Source: UBA940 sp964464465
GTDB lineage: Bacteria > Bacteroidota > Bacteroidia > Bacteroidales > Rikenellaceae
Reading direction: 5' to 3'
Assembly (NCBI GenBank): GCA_964464465.1
Contig: CAYXGF010000003.1
Span: 1 to 64,000 of the forward strand
Length of the DNA stretch: 64,000 bases
In this document: one piece after another, positions 60,816 to 64,000 of the stretch
Position numbering within the stretch: position 1 is the first letter of the stretch
Layout: each line of letters starts with the position of its first letter
Notes under the pieces: generated by a model
Told to the model about the DNA's origin: nothing
Database searches by the model: none
Seen by the model: the letters and a program-made list of their open reading frames with translations, nothing else
Translations under genes and position numbers: made by a program

Positions 60816-61598
60816 TTACAGATAAAAAGCCATGCCGAAACTTATCGACAGCAGATTTATTTTGCAGTTCATGGAGCTGGTGGTTCTGGAACCTTCGTAA
60901 ATCTGGTTTTTCGTCTGGCTTATGTTCTTGTAGTTGAAGCCTATGACGCCGACCGACACTTCGAGTGCTGCTGTGTTGGTTATGAAAGCCACCACGCCAG
61001 GGCTCAGGCCTACCGAGAGGTTGAACGTTCTTTCGAACATGCCGTCCATCTGTTCGCCGTTGGCATTTACCATCCGGGCCTGTCCTCCGCCGAGTCCTGC
61101 GCGTATCTCGCTGAAAAATGCGAAACGCGAACTGTTGGCAAGGCCCATATAGTATCGGTAGGTAATCATACCGGTGTATGAGTGCTGCAATTTGTTGTAG
61201 TCTTTGAGCGACAGGCCAAGGTCGTCGCCTATGCTAAGTTCAGCTGCGCCGATGTCGAGCAGCGAGCGTTCGTATGCCATTCGCACACCTATGGTCATGT
61301 TGTCGCGGAATGCGTAGTTGACCATAGGGGAGACATTCAGCGTGTATCCCTTGCTCTGAATGCCGTTGACCACCAGAAACTCGTAATTGTCGTTCGAGTG
61401 CTGGGTGTAGGATATGTTGGCGCCGAAACTCCATATGCCTTTGGGCAGGAATCTGTACGATGTGACATTGAGTCCTCTGTCGCGTTTCTCCTTTCTGGAA
61501 CTCCATTCTGTGATGTCGGAGTTCGTCGCGGGAGGATTTCCGGCGGAGAGGGTTAGCGTCAGTGCTGAAAACATTATGGTAAGGAGTGTTCTGTACAT
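60816..61598 (-). CDS. Outer-membrane beta-barrel protein
   Basis: A 260-residue exported protein with a signal peptide (MYRTLLTIMFSALTLTLSAG) and a barrel of alternating hydrophobic and aromatic strands (SFGANISYTQHSNDNYEFL, MVNYAFRDNMTIGVRMAYE, FFSEIRAGLGGG, LSISFGMAFYL as the terminal strand). It is the only non-lipoprotein of the operon. A plausible role is export or anchoring of the surface structure; this is inferred from location only. The upstream gene ends 21 nt before it. Confidence 0.82.
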   Translation of the reverse strand: MYRTLLTIMFSALTLTLSAGNPPATNSDITEWSSRKEKRDRGLNVTSYRFLPKGIWSFGANISYTQHSNDNYEFLVVNGIQSKGYTLNVSPMVNYAFRDNMTIGVRMAYERSLLDIGAAELSIGDDLGLSLKDYNKLQHSYTGMITYRYYMGLANSSRFAFFSEIRAGLGGGQARMVNANGEQMDGMFERTFNLSVGLSPGVVAFITNTAALEVSVGVIGFNYKNISQTKNQIYEGSRTTSSMNCKINLLSISFGMAFYL

Positions 61599-61619
61599 TA
61601 TTTTGTTTGTGTTATCGGT

Positions 61620-63674
61620 TTAGTATACGAGTTCGAAATCATCTATGCACATCACGCTGCCGGTGCTTCCGGTAAAGTAATCTCCGTATGCGCTGGCGGT
61701 GGCTACCACCACGATGTACTTCGGCTTGCGTGACAGGGAGCGGTATTGCAGCTCGATTGTGAATTCGGTCCAGTCAGCAACCTGCTGCGAGGAGCGTATC
61801 TCTCCGTAGGCAATCACTCCGCTGTCGGTCGATGGGTTGAAGAACGTGCTCTGGTCAGCCGTGTCGACATTGTGCGGCTCGTCCCAGTCCGTCAGACATA
61901 CGAAAATCTGGTAGACGTCCGTCTCTCCCTTTGCTGCGGGTGAGTTGCTTCCGGCATAGTCGATTGTTCCGACTGTCGCCTTGTACCATCCGGTCAGAGC
62001 TTTGGGGCGTGTGCTCCACGGACGTCCGAAGGCCACGACACCGTTCGTGCCCGAGCTCATGCCCTTGCTCTCGCCGGTGAACATGTTGCCGGCCGCTATT
62101 TTGCCGAGCGAGCCGAAGCCTACGAATTTGGAATCGAGCTTCGCGCTGCGTGTTCCCTGAGAACCGGGACGCGGGTCGTTTTCCGGGGTGGTTATATTAT
62201 AGGAGGCGCCCATCATCGTTGACATTGGATTTCCTGTTCCCCAGAATCCTTCGGTGTTTTCAGCATATGGATACCACGCCTTGTTCTGGTACCACTCCTC
62301 GAATCCGCCGTTGGGCAGCTGCACGGCCTGTTCCGTTGTCGCGCATGTCGGGGAGCCGTACTGTGAGCCGCCGATGAAGGCGACGCATTCGTAGCTTGTG
62401 CCGCTTGCCAGTCCTGTTATCGTGGCGCTGTAAACGTTCTCGCTGTCGGGCCCCTCGGCCTCGACTTTTGTCCAGTCGTCGGAACTGCCGGCCTCTCTGT
62501 AACCGAACATGACGTCGGATGCTGATTTGTCAGCTATCATTGCCGACACACGGAGGCTTGTGGCCCATATGTCGCACTCCTCTATCTCGTTTATGCCGGA
62601 GATGGAGATTTTAAGAACGACGGTTCGGCTTTTGTTCTGCGAGTCGGTGGCTGTGATGGATATTCTGTTCGTGCCGCCGGGCAGCGAGGCGACGAATACC
62701 GGAGATACGGTCAGCTTGACCTTGCCTGCGCTCTGGCGTTCCGCCGTCACGCCTCTCTCTGCGGCCAACTGATTGTCGATGGCTTCCAGACCGTTTTCCA
62801 GGGATGAATGTTCCAGGAGAATGCTGCGTATCTCGGAGGACGACGTTATGGAGAATATGAAATCGCTGCCGGTGAACGCATGCGTGGCGTCGATGTCGAA
62901 TCCGAGAGGGGTTATCTCCGGACGCTGGAAGATGTCTATCTCATCGTCGATGTCGACGGTTGTGTCGTCCACCTCGATGTTCAGCATGATGCCGCCCTTG
63001 TCGCTTTCGACATACCGGTAGTTGAGCTGGTATTTTGTCGCCGTCTTGACGGGCGATATCTTTCCGCTTTTGGTGTATGATGTACCGGCTGCCGATGTGC
63101 CTTCGAATGTCCAGCCGATGGATGTCTGTTCTTTCGGCAGTGTGAGATAGCGCACGACACTCTCGCTGTCAGGCCCGAAAGCGATTTCCGTGGTGTCGTT
63201 CACCGTGATTTTAGCGCCGTAGGAGGTGAAGTTGTTGCGTATGCTCTCGTCGAAAGCCACGGAAATCAATGTATTGGCTATGCGGCATGTCACGGGGACA
63301 GAGACAGAGCCTTTCGATATGGAGAATTCCTGACTGCCTTCGTAGCATGGTCCCTCGGCCAGCAGCGCGTCGTCGCCTGCCTTGACCTTGACTGTGTAGT
63401 CTCCGCTTTTGAGGCGGAGTTTCTCAGGAACCTGGTCCAGCCCTTCGAAAAGGTATATGAGGCCTTCCGAGCTGTAAACCTTGACAACGTAACTCTCTGG
63501 TGCGGCCGAAGCACGCGTACCGCCGATTACGGCTACGGTGTTGTCGGTCTCTATTTTCAGTGTCGCCGTTCCGTATCCGGGGTCTGAAATCCCGTCCTGC
63601 GGAGATGTGGTGCAGCCTGCCGCCGCGAACATCAGTGCGGTGGCTGCCAGGGCGTATGACAATATCTTTTTCAT
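61620..63674 (-). CDS. DUF4493-PCMD lipoprotein
   Basis: A 684-residue lipoprotein; lipobox AAGC with Cys at 21. Residues about 30-220 match DUF4493 (LKIETDNTVAVIGGTRA, then VKVYSSEGLIYLFEGLDQVP and LRLKSGDYTVKVKAG), a middle Ig-like region spans about 240-355, a fibronectin-like segment near 395-440, and the C-terminal 230 residues are a PCMD domain (NGGFEEWYQNKAWYPYAE, GFWGTGNP, YFTGSTGSVMCIDDFELVY). The gene joins both domain types of the locus in one protein. It starts 16 nt after the truncated upstream gene. Confidence 0.83.
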   Translation of the reverse strand: MKKILSYALAATALMFAAAGCTTSPQDGISDPGYGTATLKIETDNTVAVIGGTRASAAPESYVVKVYSSEGLIYLFEGLDQVPEKLRLKSGDYTVKVKAGDDALLAEGPCYEGSQEFSISKGSVSVPVTCRIANTLISVAFDESIRNNFTSYGAKITVNDTTEIAFGPDSESVVRYLTLPKEQTSIGWTFEGTSAAGTSYTKSGKISPVKTATKYQLNYRYVESDKGGIMLNIEVDDTTVDIDDEIDIFQRPEITPLGFDIDATHAFTGSDFIFSITSSSEIRSILLEHSSLENGLEAIDNQLAAERGVTAERQSAGKVKLTVSPVFVASLPGGTNRISITATDSQNKSRTVVLKISISGINEIEECDIWATSLRVSAMIADKSASDVMFGYREAGSSDDWTKVEAEGPDSENVYSATITGLASGTSYECVAFIGGSQYGSPTCATTEQAVQLPNGGFEEWYQNKAWYPYAENTEGFWGTGNPMSTMMGASYNITTPENDPRPGSQGTRSAKLDSKFVGFGSLGKIAAGNMFTGESKGMSSGTNGVVAFGRPWSTRPKALTGWYKATVGTIDYAGSNSPAAKGETDVYQIFVCLTDWDEPHNVDTADQSTFFNPSTDSGVIAYGEIRSSQQVADWTEFTIELQYRSLSRKPKYIVVVATASAYGDYFTGSTGSVMCIDDFELVY

Positions 63675-63690
63675 GGTCGTGCGTTTCGTT

Positions 63691-64000
63691 TTAAAGTTCT
63701 ATTTTCAGCTTCAACGTTTTGACGGCTACGTTGCCCGCAGCGTCGGTTATCGTGAGGGTGAAGTCCACGGTCTCGTTGTTCGCCACCACGAACAGCGGGA
63801 CGAATGTGGTGATGTTGAACAACATGTGCGTCTGTCCCGCCACGTCCTCTCCGGTCTTGAAATTCAAATCGTTTTCCAGCGCGGATTTCATTGAGCCAGG
63901 ATTGATGAAGTCTATATGCGTGTCCAGTCCGAGGTCCTGCATCGACTCCTTGGAGAATGCGGAAGCGGTAGATTCTATGTCTACGGTGAATCCTGCTATG
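63691..64000 (-). CDS. DUF4493/PCMD-locus protein, 5' end outside window
   Basis: The final 102 complete codons of a minus-strand gene; the frame is open to the window edge. The visible part contains FTVDIESTASAFSKESMQDL and FINPGSMKSALENDLNF and ends LTITDAAGNVAVKTLKLKIE. This region resembles the Ig-like middle segment of the next gene (ISITATDSQNKSRTVVLKIS), so the two are probably tandem paralogues. Only the C-terminal domain can be seen, hence low detail. Confidence 0.7.
   Translation of the reverse strand, partial: IAGFTVDIESTASAFSKESMQDLGLDTHIDFINPGSMKSALENDLNFKTGEDVAGQTHMLFNITTFVPLFVVANNETVDFTLTITDAAGNVAVKTLKLKIEL

Overview
The window reads as chromosomal DNA of a member of the Bacteroidota, most likely a Rikenellaceae/Alistipes-like gut bacterium. 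The phylum call rests on the promoter grammar (-7 boxes of the form TAnnTTTG, several with a TTTG-like -33 box exactly 20 nt upstream) and on families largely restricted to this phylum: fimbrillin-type lipoproteins, BACON repeats, DUF4294, DUF4493, PCMD, a long-form IspG, and an ExbB-X-ExbD-ExbD cluster. The genus is an inference from gene content and moderately high GC and was not tested. No transposase, prophage, CRISPR array or rRNA was found. There is one 100-N scaffold gap (20633-20732).

Layout. 1-10.4 kb is mixed housekeeping: a truncated fabG, glyA, a DUF2461 gene, a three-gene envelope cluster (YtxH, holin-like, unknown), a SLOG-family protein, a small lipoprotein, a SUI1 factor, a large secreted HEXXH/propeller/beta-barrel protein, a DUF4294 gene, a thioesterase and a PPi-type phosphofructokinase. 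10.9-13.5 kb encodes a BACON-repeat lipoprotein. 13.6-20.1 kb is a minus-strand block: ogt, a TlpA-like protein, ribH, a TPR protein, tyrS and dnaX.

20.1-20.9 kb, between divergent dnaX and tdk, holds two near-identical promoter-to-terminator units that look like duplicated small-RNA genes; the scaffold gap falls inside the second. 21.5-28.7 kb is a complete histidine operon (hisGDCB-HAF-IE) preceded by a leader peptide with five consecutive His codons and a terminator/antiterminator pair. prmC, recX and an M23 peptidase follow with almost no spacing and may be co-transcribed.

32-50.7 kb holds a class III aminotransferase, trmH, rsgA, cvpA, a GH2-family protein that appears to have lost both catalytic carboxylates, a WbqC-family gene, ispG, recG, a DUF3108 gene, a large TPR lipid- or periplasm-directed protein with an outer-membrane barrel partner, greA, obgE and a type I asparaginase, then tRNA-Ser(GGA). 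51-53.3 kb is the ExbB/ExbD energising cluster. 53.3-54.5 kb is an AT-rich stretch without convincing genes.

54.5-64 kb is a surface-structure locus: an AraC-type regulator on the plus strand facing a tightly packed minus-strand operon of fimbrillin-like, DUF4493 and PCMD lipoproteins, one outer-membrane barrel, and a previously unlisted 56-residue small protein (56647-56817). Three short inverted-repeat-bounded elements (7983-8095, 47747-47927, 53969-54142) lie in intergenic spaces and form a candidate repeat family.
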